Source: Streptomyces sp. NBC_01707 (GTDB taxonomy: Bacteria > Actinomycetota > Actinomycetes > Streptomycetales > Streptomycetaceae). From it: a stretch of 64,000 nucleotides of DNA. Position 1 is the stretch's first letter; each line of letters starts with the position of its first letter. The stretch covers positions 2,170,001-2,234,000 of the forward strand of contig NZ_CP109190.1 of assembly GCF_041438805.1 (NCBI RefSeq). The letters are read 5' to 3'. The notes below the pieces were generated by a model, which had not been told where the DNA came from, did no database searches, and saw only the letters and a program-made list of their open reading frames with translations. Positions 17,985-26,764 of this stretch are shown one piece after another. The position numbers and the translations under genes were made by a program.

Positions 17985-19076
17985 GTGAAGCCACGGGCCA
18001 CGGTTGCGACCGAGACGGACCGAGCGGCCAACCGGCCGACGGGCCCGCTCGGCGACGGCGGGAGCGAGGACAGCGGAGGCGGAGACAGCAACGGCACCGC
18101 AGGCGTCAGGGACAGCGGCAGGAAGCCCCCGGCCGCGGACAGCACCCCACCGGTGGCGGGCGGCATCACCTGGCGCCTGCGCCTGCGCCGGGACCGCACG
18201 CTGGTCCTGATGACACTGCCCGCCATCGCTCTGCTGCTGATCTTCAACTACATCCCGCTGCTCGGGAACATCGTGGCCTTCCAGGACTACGACGTGTACG
18301 ACCTGGGCATCACCGGCAGCCCCTTCGTGGGCTTCGACAACTTCACCCGGATATTCGAGGACTACCGCTTCTGGCAAGTCCTCATCAACACGCTGGTCAT
18401 CTTCCTGACCCAGCTGCTCCTCTTCTTCCCCATCCCGATCGCCATCGCCCTGCTGCTCAACACGATCATGAGTGCGCGGGTACGGGCCTGGGTGCAGGCC
18501 GTCGTCTATCTGCCGCACTTCTTCTCCTGGGTGCTCGTCGTCACCGTCTTCCAGCAGATGTTCGGCGGGGCCGGCCTGGTCGCGCAGTGGATGCGCGAAC
18601 ACGGCCATGAGGGCTTCGACCTGATGACCAATGCGAGCTTCTTCAAGTTCCTGGTCACCGCACAGGCCGTGTGGAAGGACGCCGGGTGGGGCGTGATCGT
18701 CTTCCTCGCCGCACTCGCCGCCGTCAACACCGATCTGTACGAGGCGGCGGCCGTGGACGGTGCGGGGCGCTGGCGCCGCATGTGGCACGTCACTCTGCCC
18801 GCGCTGCGTCCGGTCATCGCGCTGCTGCTCGTCCTTCGGGTCGGCAGTGCGCTCAACCTCGACTTCGAGCAGATCCTGCTCCAGCGCGACCAGGTGGGTC
18901 CGGGCGCTTCCGAAATCCTCGACACCTACATCTGGTGGACGGGCATCAAGACCGGCGACTTCGGCTACGCGGCCGCCGCCGGAATCTTCAAGGGACTGTT
19001 CAGCGTCGCCATGGTGCTGGGTGCGAACAAGGTCGCTCACATGCTGGGCGAGCAGGGGGTGTACTCCAAGAAATGA
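17985..19076 (+). CDS. ABC importer permease, LplB type
   Basis: Integral membrane subunit of the CUT1 importer, 363 residues. A long disordered N-terminus (about 60 residues rich in Gly/Ser/Asp) precedes six predicted membrane helices, beginning with LVLMTLPAIALLLIFNYIPLLGNIVAF. The coupling EAA motif is EAAAVDGAGRWRRMWHVTLPALRPV. NYIPLLGNIVAFQDY and the SPFVGFDNFTRIFED segment are typical of the LplB/YteP branch. The start is GTG 17985 with GGGGAG upstream. The stop overlaps the next permease start as ATGA. No ATPase gene is linked, so the shared ATPase MsiK is the probable energiser. Confidence 0.9.
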   Translation: MKPRATVATETDRAANRPTGPLGDGGSEDSGGGDSNGTAGVRDSGRKPPAADSTPPVAGGITWRLRLRRDRTLVLMTLPAIALLLIFNYIPLLGNIVAFQDYDVYDLGITGSPFVGFDNFTRIFEDYRFWQVLINTLVIFLTQLLLFFPIPIAIALLLNTIMSARVRAWVQAVVYLPHFFSWVLVVTVFQQMFGGAGLVAQWMREHGHEGFDLMTNASFFKFLVTAQAVWKDAGWGVIVFLAALAAVNTDLYEAAAVDGAGRWRRMWHVTLPALRPVIALLLVLRVGSALNLDFEQILLQRDQVGPGASEILDTYIWWTGIKTGDFGYAAAAGIFKGLFSVAMVLGANKVAHMLGEQGVYSKK

Positions 19077-20056
19077 CGACTCTCCTGGAAACGGACAAGG
19101 ACAACCGCCGGACGGAGCAGCCCTCCACGACACCGGAGGAGTCACCGCTCAAGCGCGCACTGCGGATCGAGCCCCGCCCCGTGTGGGAGGAGGAGCCCAC
19201 CAAGGTAGGTCTCGCCTTCAAGGGCTTCGGTCTCGTCACCATCTGCGCGATCGTGCTCGTACCTCTGTGGGTGGTGGTCGTCACCAGCCTCTCCGACACG
19301 AAGACGATCAACGACGCGGGAGGTCTGGTCGTCTGGCCGAGGACCGTCACCTTCGTCGCGTACAAGGAGCTGCTCGGCGGCGGCGCCGTCACCCGGGCGG
19401 CCCTGGTGAGCGTCGGCCTGACCCTCGTCGGTACGGCGTTCAGCATGGTGGTCTCGGTACTCTGCGCATACGGGCTGAGCCGGCGGGACTCCTTCGCGCA
19501 CAGCAAGCTGCTGATGACGCTGATGGCGACGATGTTCTTCGGCGCCGGGCTCATCCCCACCTATCTGCTGGTCACCGGCATCGGACTGAGCAACAGCTAC
19601 TGGTCGATGATCCTGCCCAGCGCGATCAGCGTCTTCAACATCCTGGTGCTGCGCGGCTTCTTCATGGACACCGCGCCCGAACTGATCGACGCGGCCCGTA
19701 TCGACGGCGCGGGCGAGTGGCGGATCCTGCTGCAGATCGTCATGCCACTGTCCCGAGCGGTGATCGCCGTGATCTCGCTGTTCTACGCGGTCGGCTACTG
19801 GAGCCAGTGGTTCAACGCGATGCTCTACATCCAGGACAGTGACAAGTACCCGCTCCAGATGATCCTGCGCCAGCTCGTCCTCCAGCACCAGGTGCCGCCC
19901 GGCGCCATGGGCGCCGCGGTCAGCAGCGGGGCGATCAACAGTCTCGCCGTGCAGATGGCGGTCATGGTGCTGGCGCTGATCCCGGTCGCCGTGCTGTCGC
20001 CGTTCGTCCAGAAGCACTTCCAGAAGGGCATGCTCACCGGCGCCGTGAAGGGCTGA
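19073..20056 (+). CDS. ABC importer permease, YtcP/LplC type
   Basis: Second membrane subunit of the importer, 327 residues. ATG 19073 overlaps the upstream stop. After a cytoplasmic N-terminus of about 50 residues, six helices follow (LVTICAIVLVPLWVVVVTSL; VGLTLVGTAFSMVVSVLCAY). The EAA motif is DAARIDGAGEWRILLQIVMPLSRAV. The features FFGAGLIPTYLL and SQWFNAMLYIQD are characteristic of LplC/YtcP-like permeases. Its partner is the permease encoded just upstream. Confidence 0.9.
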   Translation: MTTLLETDKDNRRTEQPSTTPEESPLKRALRIEPRPVWEEEPTKVGLAFKGFGLVTICAIVLVPLWVVVVTSLSDTKTINDAGGLVVWPRTVTFVAYKELLGGGAVTRAALVSVGLTLVGTAFSMVVSVLCAYGLSRRDSFAHSKLLMTLMATMFFGAGLIPTYLLVTGIGLSNSYWSMILPSAISVFNILVLRGFFMDTAPELIDAARIDGAGEWRILLQIVMPLSRAVIAVISLFYAVGYWSQWFNAMLYIQDSDKYPLQMILRQLVLQHQVPPGAMGAAVSSGAINSLAVQMAVMVLALIPVAVLSPFVQKHFQKGMLTGAVKG

Positions 20057-20132
20057 CACGCACCGCACGCTCCGGACCTCACCACTTCCTCCGCTCTCTC
20101 CCTCTCCTTTCCTCCACCGGAAGGTGTTCGCC

Positions 20133-22403
20133 ATGCGCGCTTCGTCCGCGCCCACGCCCAGTCGTCGCAACGTGCTGGCGGGAGCAGCCGTCGCGGCTGC
20201 GGCCGTCGCTCTCCCGGTCGCGGCTCCCGCCGCCGCCCACGCCACGAGCCGGCGGACGCCCCATGGCGTGCGGGGGGCTCAGGCATACCGCTGGCGCACG
20301 GCGGCGCTCGGCGGCACCGGCTTCGTCACGGGTCTGCTGTTCCACCCGTCGGTGAAGGGACTGGCCTACGCCCGTACCGACATCGGTGGCGCCTACCGCT
20401 GGGACGACGCGCGGTCCCGCTGGACCGCGCTCACCGACCAGTTGGGCTGGGACGACTGGAACCTGCTGGGCGTGGAGGCGCTGGCCGTCGACCGGGCCCA
20501 CCCCGACCGGCTGTATCTCGCGCTCGGCACGTACGCCCAGTCGTGGGCCGGACCCGGTGCGGTGCTGCGGTCCGAGGACCGGGGAGCGACCTGGGCCCGT
20601 ACGGATCTGACGGTGCGGCTCGGGGCCAATGAGGACGGCCGGGGCGCCGGTGAGCGGCTGCTCGTCGACCCGTGCGACAGTGAGCGGCTCTGGCTCGGCA
20701 CCCGCCACGACGGGCTGCTGCGTTCCACGGACCGGGGTGCCACCTGGGCGTCGGCCGACTTCCCTGCCACACCGGCGGCGAACGGCCAGGGCATCATGTT
20801 CCTCGTCGCCGCGGGCCGTGCGGTGTACGCGGGCTGGGGAGACGGCGGGACGCCGCTCTACCGTACGAACGCTTCCGGCGGCTGGGAGGCGGTGCCCGGT
20901 CAGCCGTCGGGCGGTGTCGCGGCGTCGAAGGTACCGATCCGGGCGGCTTACGACACCAATGCCCGTGCCCTGTACGTCACTTACGCGGACGCACCCGGCC
21001 CCAACGGGCAGGCCGACGGTTCGGTGCACCGCCTCGACACGGTCACCGGCAGCTGGACGGACGTCACTCCGGTGGCGCCGAACTCCGGCGCCGGGGACGG
21101 CTTCGGGTACGGCGGGGTCGCCGTCGATGCCGGGCGGCCCGGCACGGTGGTCGTCACCACCAACAACCGGTGGGCGCAGGTCGACACCCTGTTCCGGTCG
21201 ACCGACGGCGGATCCACCTGGACATCGCTCAAGGACACGGCGGTCCTCGATGTGTCGGAGACGCCGTATCTGCGCTGGGGCGGGGACACGGCCAAGTTCG
21301 GCTGGTGGATCCAGGCCCTGGCCGTCGATCCGTACGACTCGCACCACATCGTGTTCGGCACGGGCGCCACGGTCTTCGGGACCCGCGATCTCGTCCACTG
21401 GGCGCCACAGATCCGCGGTCTGGAGGAATCCGCGGTCAAGTTCCTGATCGCCCCGCCGACGGACGGTGCACGACTGCTCAGCGGACTGGGGGACATCGGC
21501 GTGATGTATCACGAGTCGCTGACCACGTCCCCGTCGCGCGGTATGGCGTCGAACCCGGTCTTCGGCACCGCGACCGGCCTGGCGCTGGCCGCGCTCGAAC
21601 CGTCCTATGTCGTACGTACGGGCTGGCCGTCCGGCTCCGGTGCGGCCGGGGCGTACTCCGAGGACGGCGGCAGGAGCTGGCAGCCGTTCGCCGCGCAGCC
21701 GGAGATCGCGGCCGCGGCCCCGGGACCGGTCGCCGTCGGGGCGGACGGGGCGACTCTGCTCTGGTCGTTCATCCACTGGGACGGCACGAAGTATCCGGCG
21801 CACCGCTCCACGGACGACGGCGCGACCTGGACCGAGGTGGCCACCTTCCCCAAGGGCGGCACACCGCTGGCCGACCCGCTCGACCCGACGCGGTTCTACG
21901 TGTACGACACGGACACCGGGACGGTGTTCCGCTCCACCGACTCCGGCACGACCTTCACTCCGGGCGCCACTCGACTCCCCTCCGGTGACGTCCAGTTCAA
22001 GATGGCCGCCGCTCCCGGCCGCAGCGGTGACCTGTGGCTGTCGGCAAAGGACAACGGACTGTTCCGGTCCACGGACGGTGGACTGACCTTCGACGCCGTG
22101 GCGGGCTGCCAGGCCTCGCACGCACTGGGCTTCGGCGCGGCCGCGCCGGCCGGCCCCAGGAAGTCCGGCCGCCGGGTCCGCGACCCCTACCCGGCGATCT
22201 TCCAGACCGGGCGGGTCTCCGCCACCTTCGACGGGGTGGCGGTGCTGCGCTCGGACGATGCCGGCGCCACCTGGGTCCGGATCAACGACGACAGCCATCA
22301 GTGGGGCTGGACCGGCGAAGTGATCACCGGCGACCCCCGCGTCCACGGCCGTGTCTACCTGGGCACCAACGGCCGCGGCATCCAGTACGCAGACCCGGAA
22401 TGA
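20133..22403 (+). CDS. GH74 endo-xyloglucanase, Tat-exported
   Basis: Cuts the beta-1,4-glucan backbone of xyloglucan outside the cell. The 756-residue protein starts with a Tat signal (SRRNVLAGAAVAAAAVALP, cleavage near AAAHA). It then shows the two-propeller layout of GH74 with repeated BNR-type Asp boxes (STDRGATWASAD, STDGGSTWTSL, STDDGATWTEV, STDGGLTFDAV). The two catalytic aspartates are probably Asp83 in ARTDIGGAYRW and Asp454 in LGDIGVMYHES. GGAAGG precedes ATG 20133 by 8 bases; a GTG at 20124 is too close to it. No carbohydrate-binding module is attached. The gene lies 76 bp after the permease, in the importer operon. Confidence 0.92.
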   Translation: MRASSAPTPSRRNVLAGAAVAAAAVALPVAAPAAAHATSRRTPHGVRGAQAYRWRTAALGGTGFVTGLLFHPSVKGLAYARTDIGGAYRWDDARSRWTALTDQLGWDDWNLLGVEALAVDRAHPDRLYLALGTYAQSWAGPGAVLRSEDRGATWARTDLTVRLGANEDGRGAGERLLVDPCDSERLWLGTRHDGLLRSTDRGATWASADFPATPAANGQGIMFLVAAGRAVYAGWGDGGTPLYRTNASGGWEAVPGQPSGGVAASKVPIRAAYDTNARALYVTYADAPGPNGQADGSVHRLDTVTGSWTDVTPVAPNSGAGDGFGYGGVAVDAGRPGTVVVTTNNRWAQVDTLFRSTDGGSTWTSLKDTAVLDVSETPYLRWGGDTAKFGWWIQALAVDPYDSHHIVFGTGATVFGTRDLVHWAPQIRGLEESAVKFLIAPPTDGARLLSGLGDIGVMYHESLTTSPSRGMASNPVFGTATGLALAALEPSYVVRTGWPSGSGAAGAYSEDGGRSWQPFAAQPEIAAAAPGPVAVGADGATLLWSFIHWDGTKYPAHRSTDDGATWTEVATFPKGGTPLADPLDPTRFYVYDTDTGTVFRSTDSGTTFTPGATRLPSGDVQFKMAAAPGRSGDLWLSAKDNGLFRSTDGGLTFDAVAGCQASHALGFGAAAPAGPRKSGRRVRDPYPAIFQTGRVSATFDGVAVLRSDDAGATWVRINDDSHQWGWTGEVITGDPRVHGRVYLGTNGRGIQYADPE

Positions 22404-22417
22404 GGAGCGTGAAGTCC

Positions 22418-24394
22418 ATGCCGTCCCTGCGCGACGCAGCCCGTGGCCGCATCCTCTTCGGCGGCGACTACAACCCCGAGCAGTGGCCCGAGGAGGTGTG
22501 GGAGGACGATGTACGGCTGATGAAGGACGCCGGGGTCAACTCCGTCACCCTCGGGGTGTTCTCCTGGGCGAAGATCGAACCACGCCCGGGCGCCCGGGAA
22601 TTCGGCTGGCTGGATCGTCTGATGGACCTGATGCACACCCATGGCATCGGGGTCGTGCTCGCCACACCGACCGCTTCCCCGCCGCCGTGGATGGGGGCGG
22701 AGCACCCCGAGACGCTGCCGCGTGGCGAGGACGGCTCGGTCGTCTGGTACGGATCACGGCAGCAGTTCTGCGCCAGTTCGCCGGTCTACCGGCGTTACGC
22801 GGCGTCCCTCACCGAGGACCTGGCGGCGCGGTACGCCGATCACCCGGCGCTGACCGTGTGGCACATCAACAACGAGTACTGCACGCACTGCTGGTGCGAC
22901 GGGACCGCCGCGCACCTCCGCCGGTGGCTCCACGCTCGATACGCCACCGTCGAGGCACTCAACGAGGCCTGGGGAACGGCCTTCTGGAGCCAGCGCTACG
23001 AAACGTGGGAGCAGATCCTGCCCCCACGCAAGGCGCAGTACATGAAGAACCCGACGCAGGTGCTGGACTTCAAGCGGTTCACGTCCGACGCGCTGATGGA
23101 GTGCTATCTGGCCGAGCGCGACATCGTCGCCCGGCACACCCCTCAGATCCCGGTGACCACCAACTTCATGCCGTTGTGGTCGGGGCAGGACGCATGGGCG
23201 TGGTCGGCCCAGGAGGACATCGTCTCCGTCGACGTCTATCCCGACCCGAAGGACCCGCAGGCTGCCCAGTACAACGCGATGCTCGCCGACATGACACGCT
23301 CCCAGGCGGCCGGGCCATGGATGCTGATGGAGCAGGCCGCGGGGCCGGTGAACTGGCGGGGTGTGAACCATCCGAAGCCGGCCGGCCTCAACCGGCTCTG
23401 GTCGCTCCAGTCGGTCGCGCGCGGCGCCGACGCCGTCTGCTACTTCCAGTGGCGGCAGTCCCGCCAGGGAGCGGAGAAGTTCCACTCCGGCATGCTCACG
23501 CACGCGGGCGAGAACGGCCGCACGTTCCGGGAGGTCAAGCAGCTCGGCGCCGAACTGGCCACGATCGGGGCGGCGGTGAGCGGTGCGGACGTGCCGTCCG
23601 AGGTGGCGATCCTGCACGACTGGGACTCCTGGTGGGCGGGCGCCCAGGAGGGCAGGCCGTCCAGGCTCCTCGACTACACGGAAATCGTGCAGAGCTGGCA
23701 CCGGGCCCTGTGGGAATCAGGCATCAGCACGGAATTCGCCCGCCCCGAGGGCGACTTGACCGGGTTCCGGATGGTGGCCGTACCGCAGCTGTATCTGCTG
23801 ACGGATGCCGCGATCGACAACCTGGTCGCCTACGTACGGGGTGGCGGGACTCTCGTCTGCGGCTTCTTCAGCGGGATCGCCGACGCGGACGACCGGATCA
23901 GGCCGGGCGGCATGGACGTGCGGATGCGTGAGCTGTGCGGCATCCGTACGCTCCACGAGTGGTGGCCGCTCGACGCGGACACCACGGTGGAGTGCGACGG
24001 CTTCCGGGCCTCGGTCTGGTCGGAGGAGCTGGAAGCGGATCCGGGCGCGGAGGTCGTCTCCGCGTACCGGGGCGGCGAGCTGGACGGGCTGCCCGCCGTA
24101 GTCCGCAACGACCGTGCGTACTACGTCTCGACGCTGCCCGAACCGGAGGCGCTGCGCGCCCTGCTCGGCCGGGTGGCGGCCGAGGCCGGGACGGCGCCCG
24201 TGCTGACCGGGCTGCCCGAGGGTGTGGAGGCCGTCCGCCGCGGCGATCTGCTGTTCCTGCTGCACCACGGCCGGAGCAGCGTCACCGTACCGGTGCCCGG
24301 TGCGCAGGTGGATCTGCTGACCGGGGCGGCGGTCAACGGCTCCGTGGAGCTGGGCCGCTACGGCGTGGCCGTGCTGCGCGGCGCAACCCTGTGA
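22418..24394 (+). CDS. GH42 beta-galactosidase, cytoplasmic
   Basis: Removes the beta-1,2-linked galactose of xyloglucan side chains. The 658-residue protein has no signal peptide. GH42 hallmarks are ILFGGDYNPEQWPEEVWEDDV, the acid/base Glu153 in WHINNEYC, the nucleophile Glu305 in MLMEQAAGPVNW, and the zinc-type cysteine cluster CTHCWC right after the acid/base. A trimerisation domain and a short C-terminal beta domain follow (DLLTGAAVNGSVELGRYGVAVL). ATG 22418 has GAGGAG about 10 bases upstream; an in-frame ATG at 22400 overlaps the GH74 stop and is also possible. Its 3' end overlaps the GH95 start as GTGA, so the two are coupled. Confidence 0.93.
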   Translation: MPSLRDAARGRILFGGDYNPEQWPEEVWEDDVRLMKDAGVNSVTLGVFSWAKIEPRPGAREFGWLDRLMDLMHTHGIGVVLATPTASPPPWMGAEHPETLPRGEDGSVVWYGSRQQFCASSPVYRRYAASLTEDLAARYADHPALTVWHINNEYCTHCWCDGTAAHLRRWLHARYATVEALNEAWGTAFWSQRYETWEQILPPRKAQYMKNPTQVLDFKRFTSDALMECYLAERDIVARHTPQIPVTTNFMPLWSGQDAWAWSAQEDIVSVDVYPDPKDPQAAQYNAMLADMTRSQAAGPWMLMEQAAGPVNWRGVNHPKPAGLNRLWSLQSVARGADAVCYFQWRQSRQGAEKFHSGMLTHAGENGRTFREVKQLGAELATIGAAVSGADVPSEVAILHDWDSWWAGAQEGRPSRLLDYTEIVQSWHRALWESGISTEFARPEGDLTGFRMVAVPQLYLLTDAAIDNLVAYVRGGGTLVCGFFSGIADADDRIRPGGMDVRMRELCGIRTLHEWWPLDADTTVECDGFRASVWSEELEADPGAEVVSAYRGGELDGLPAVVRNDRAYYVSTLPEPEALRALLGRVAAEAGTAPVLTGLPEGVEAVRRGDLLFLLHHGRSSVTVPVPGAQVDLLTGAAVNGSVELGRYGVAVLRGATL

Positions 24395-26700
24395 CCGCGG
24401 CAGGTACGGAGGCCGGCGCCCCGGGCCGCGACGGCACGTGGGAGCCACACCCCGCCGCCCGCTGGGAAGACGCCTTCCTCGGCGGCAACGGCCGGCACGG
24501 AGCCATGGTGTACGGAGATCCGGCCGACGACCGGGTCGTCGTCAACCATCACACCCTCGTCCGCCCCAACGGCAGCGAGCACGCCGGACCGCCCCTGCTC
24601 GCAGACCGGCTGGAGCAGCTTCAGGACGCGCTCCTCGCCGGGGACACGACGGCGGCCGAACAGTTCGGGGCGGAACACCCGCTGCTGTGGGTCCAGCCGT
24701 TCCACCCCGCCTTCCAGACCCGGGTCCGCCGCCTGCCGTCGACCGTCGACCGTCGCGCGGGGACGGCCGGCTACCGCCGCTCCGTCGACTTCGCCACCGG
24801 GGAGATCTGCGCCTCACACAAGGACTGGCGGAGCCGGGTCTTCGTCTCACGGGCCGACGACGTCATCGTCCAGTGCATCACCGGGTTCGGGCTCGCCGTG
24901 GAGCTCACCCTGGACCACGCACTGCCGGGTGCGCCCCCGCGTCTCGCCGTCGGCCGCAGCACCGCACTGACGGCCGACGGCGCCCGGCTGGCCCTGCGGG
25001 CCGGCTACCCGTCCAGTGATCTGGCCTACACGGGCGTCACCGTGGCCCGGGTGGACCGGGGATCCGTGACCGTGTCGGGCGAGGGCATCCGTATCGACGG
25101 CGCGCGGACTCTGCTCCTGCTGACCCGGGTACGGCGTCATACGGGCGACCTGGACCTCGCCGAGGAATGGGAAGCCCTGCCGTACGCCGACTACGAGACG
25201 CTGCTCGCCCGGCATCGGCCCCTGCACCGCACCGCCTACGAGCGCGCCACCCTCACCCTGCATGCCGAGGCGAAGGAACGCGCCTTGCCGGGAAGTGAGT
25301 TGATACGTCGCCCCGAGAGCCCCGCGCTCCTGGAGCGGCTGTTCGCAGCGGGCCGCTACCACCTGCTCTCCGCCGCCGGGGTGCTGCCGCCACGGCTGAC
25401 CGGTCTCTGGACCGGCGACTGGGACACCGCCTGGTCCGGTGCGTTCACCACCAATGCCAATCTCAATCTCCAGATCGCTTCGGCCGCCGCCGCGGCACTG
25501 CCGGAGGTGTCCGAAGCCCATGCCGGTCTGGTCCGCGGCCAGCTGGCCGACTGGCGGGACAACGCCCGCGCGATCTTCGGCGCCCGGGGCATCGTCGCCC
25601 CGACCCACACGGACGGCGAGTCCGGCCACAACCACCACTTCCAGCGCGCCTATCCGCACCATCTGTGGACCGCGGGTGCGGACTGGCTGCTGCAGCCCCT
25701 TCTGGAGCACGCCGAGACCACCGGCGTGACGGACCGCTGGCTGACCGACGCGCTCACCGAAGTGGCGGAGTTCTACGAGGACTTCCTCACCCGGAACGCC
25801 TCGGACGGCACGCTCGCCATCGTCCCCTCGTACTCACCGGAGAACCGTCCGGCCAACGCGAGCTGGGGGACGATCAACGCCACCATGGACATCGCGGCGT
25901 CCCGTCACGCCCTGGCCACCGCAGCCGGGCGCTCCCCCGGCCATCCGGCCGCTGGCCGCTGGCGCGCGCTCGCCGACCGGCTCCCCCGGTACCACGTCAA
26001 CGAGGACGGCGCGCTCGCCGAATGGGCCTGGCCGGGCCTGCGGGAGACGTACGACCACCGGCACCTCAGTCATCTCTACCCGGTGTGGCCGCTTGGCGTG
26101 ATCAACCCGTACGACACCCCTGATCTCGCGGACGCCGCACACCGCGCACTGGAGCTGCGCGGCGCGGAGAACGACTCCGCGCACGGCCATCTGCACCACG
26201 CCCTGATCGCTGCACGGCTGCACGACGGTACGCGGGCCCTGGACGCACTGAACGCCGTGCTGGCGGGCGACTTCTTCCACCGCTCGCTGATGTCCTCGCA
26301 CTATCCGTCCCGCGATGTCTACAACGCGGACGCCGCCCATGCACTGCCCGCGGCGGTCATCGAGATGCTCGTCCAGTCCACCCCGGACCGGCTGGTGCTC
26401 CTGCCCGCGCTCCCCAGCACGTTTCCGTCCGGCGAACTGCGCGGGGTGCGCACCAGGTTCGGCGCCCGCGTGGATCTGTCCTGGTACGAGGACGGTCACG
26501 CCACGGCCGTCCTGCACCCCACCCGTGACGCCCGTGTCGATGTACGCACGGGCGGCGGGCTCACGCTCACCGACACCGCGACACGGCGCTGCACCGACAC
26601 CCCTGCCGAGCCCCCCACCGAGACCTCCGCCGGAACTCCCGTAGCTCTGCTGGACCTGACGGCCGGCGTGGACCGCGTCCTCACTCTGAGGCAGCGGTAG
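24391..26700 (+). CDS. GH95-like alpha-L-fucosidase/galactosidase, cytoplasmic
   Basis: Expected to take the terminal alpha-1,2-L-fucose (or L-galactose) off xyloglucan side chains. The 769-residue protein starts at GTG 24391 overlapping the GH42 stop. Family features are WEDAFLGGNGRHGAMVYGDPADDRVVVNHHTL at the N-terminus (positions 16-47), an (alpha/alpha)6 barrel with LTGLWTGDWDTAWSGAFTTNANLNLQ, GTLAIVPSYSPEN, and a late RDVYNADAAHALPAAVIEML. The usual GH95 motif around the first catalytic residues (N-x-N, then E-M-N-Y-W) appears here as NANLNLQ, so this is a divergent member. No signal peptide is present. Specificity for fucose is inferred from the locus. Confidence 0.82.
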   Translation: MTAAGTEAGAPGRDGTWEPHPAARWEDAFLGGNGRHGAMVYGDPADDRVVVNHHTLVRPNGSEHAGPPLLADRLEQLQDALLAGDTTAAEQFGAEHPLLWVQPFHPAFQTRVRRLPSTVDRRAGTAGYRRSVDFATGEICASHKDWRSRVFVSRADDVIVQCITGFGLAVELTLDHALPGAPPRLAVGRSTALTADGARLALRAGYPSSDLAYTGVTVARVDRGSVTVSGEGIRIDGARTLLLLTRVRRHTGDLDLAEEWEALPYADYETLLARHRPLHRTAYERATLTLHAEAKERALPGSELIRRPESPALLERLFAAGRYHLLSAAGVLPPRLTGLWTGDWDTAWSGAFTTNANLNLQIASAAAAALPEVSEAHAGLVRGQLADWRDNARAIFGARGIVAPTHTDGESGHNHHFQRAYPHHLWTAGADWLLQPLLEHAETTGVTDRWLTDALTEVAEFYEDFLTRNASDGTLAIVPSYSPENRPANASWGTINATMDIAASRHALATAAGRSPGHPAAGRWRALADRLPRYHVNEDGALAEWAWPGLRETYDHRHLSHLYPVWPLGVINPYDTPDLADAAHRALELRGAENDSAHGHLHHALIAARLHDGTRALDALNAVLAGDFFHRSLMSSHYPSRDVYNADAAHALPAAVIEMLVQSTPDRLVLLPALPSTFPSGELRGVRTRFGARVDLSWYEDGHATAVLHPTRDARVDVRTGGGLTLTDTATRRCTDTPAEPPTETSAGTPVALLDLTAGVDRVLTLRQR

Positions 26701-26764
26701 CGCATCCCCCACCCCGACTCCCCGCACCGTGACTCCTCCTCGGCGTGAACGCCGGGGCTTCTCG
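26701..26764 (-). ncRNA. Candidate omega RNA / right-end region of the tnpB element
   Basis: In TnpB elements the guide scaffold RNA covers the 3' end of tnpB and the right end of the element. The 64 bp after the stop contain a conserved-looking hairpin on the minus strand (AGCCCCGGCGTTCACGCCGA). The guide itself would be the sequence just beyond the element end. The RNA limits are inferred from the family. Confidence 0.4.

Noticed and set aside
16143..19145. 1000-codon open frame on the minus strand opposite the importer genes
   Set aside because: It is the antisense shadow of two well-supported CUT1 genes; its composition (Glu/Gly/Val-rich, no domain) reflects GC-rich third positions.
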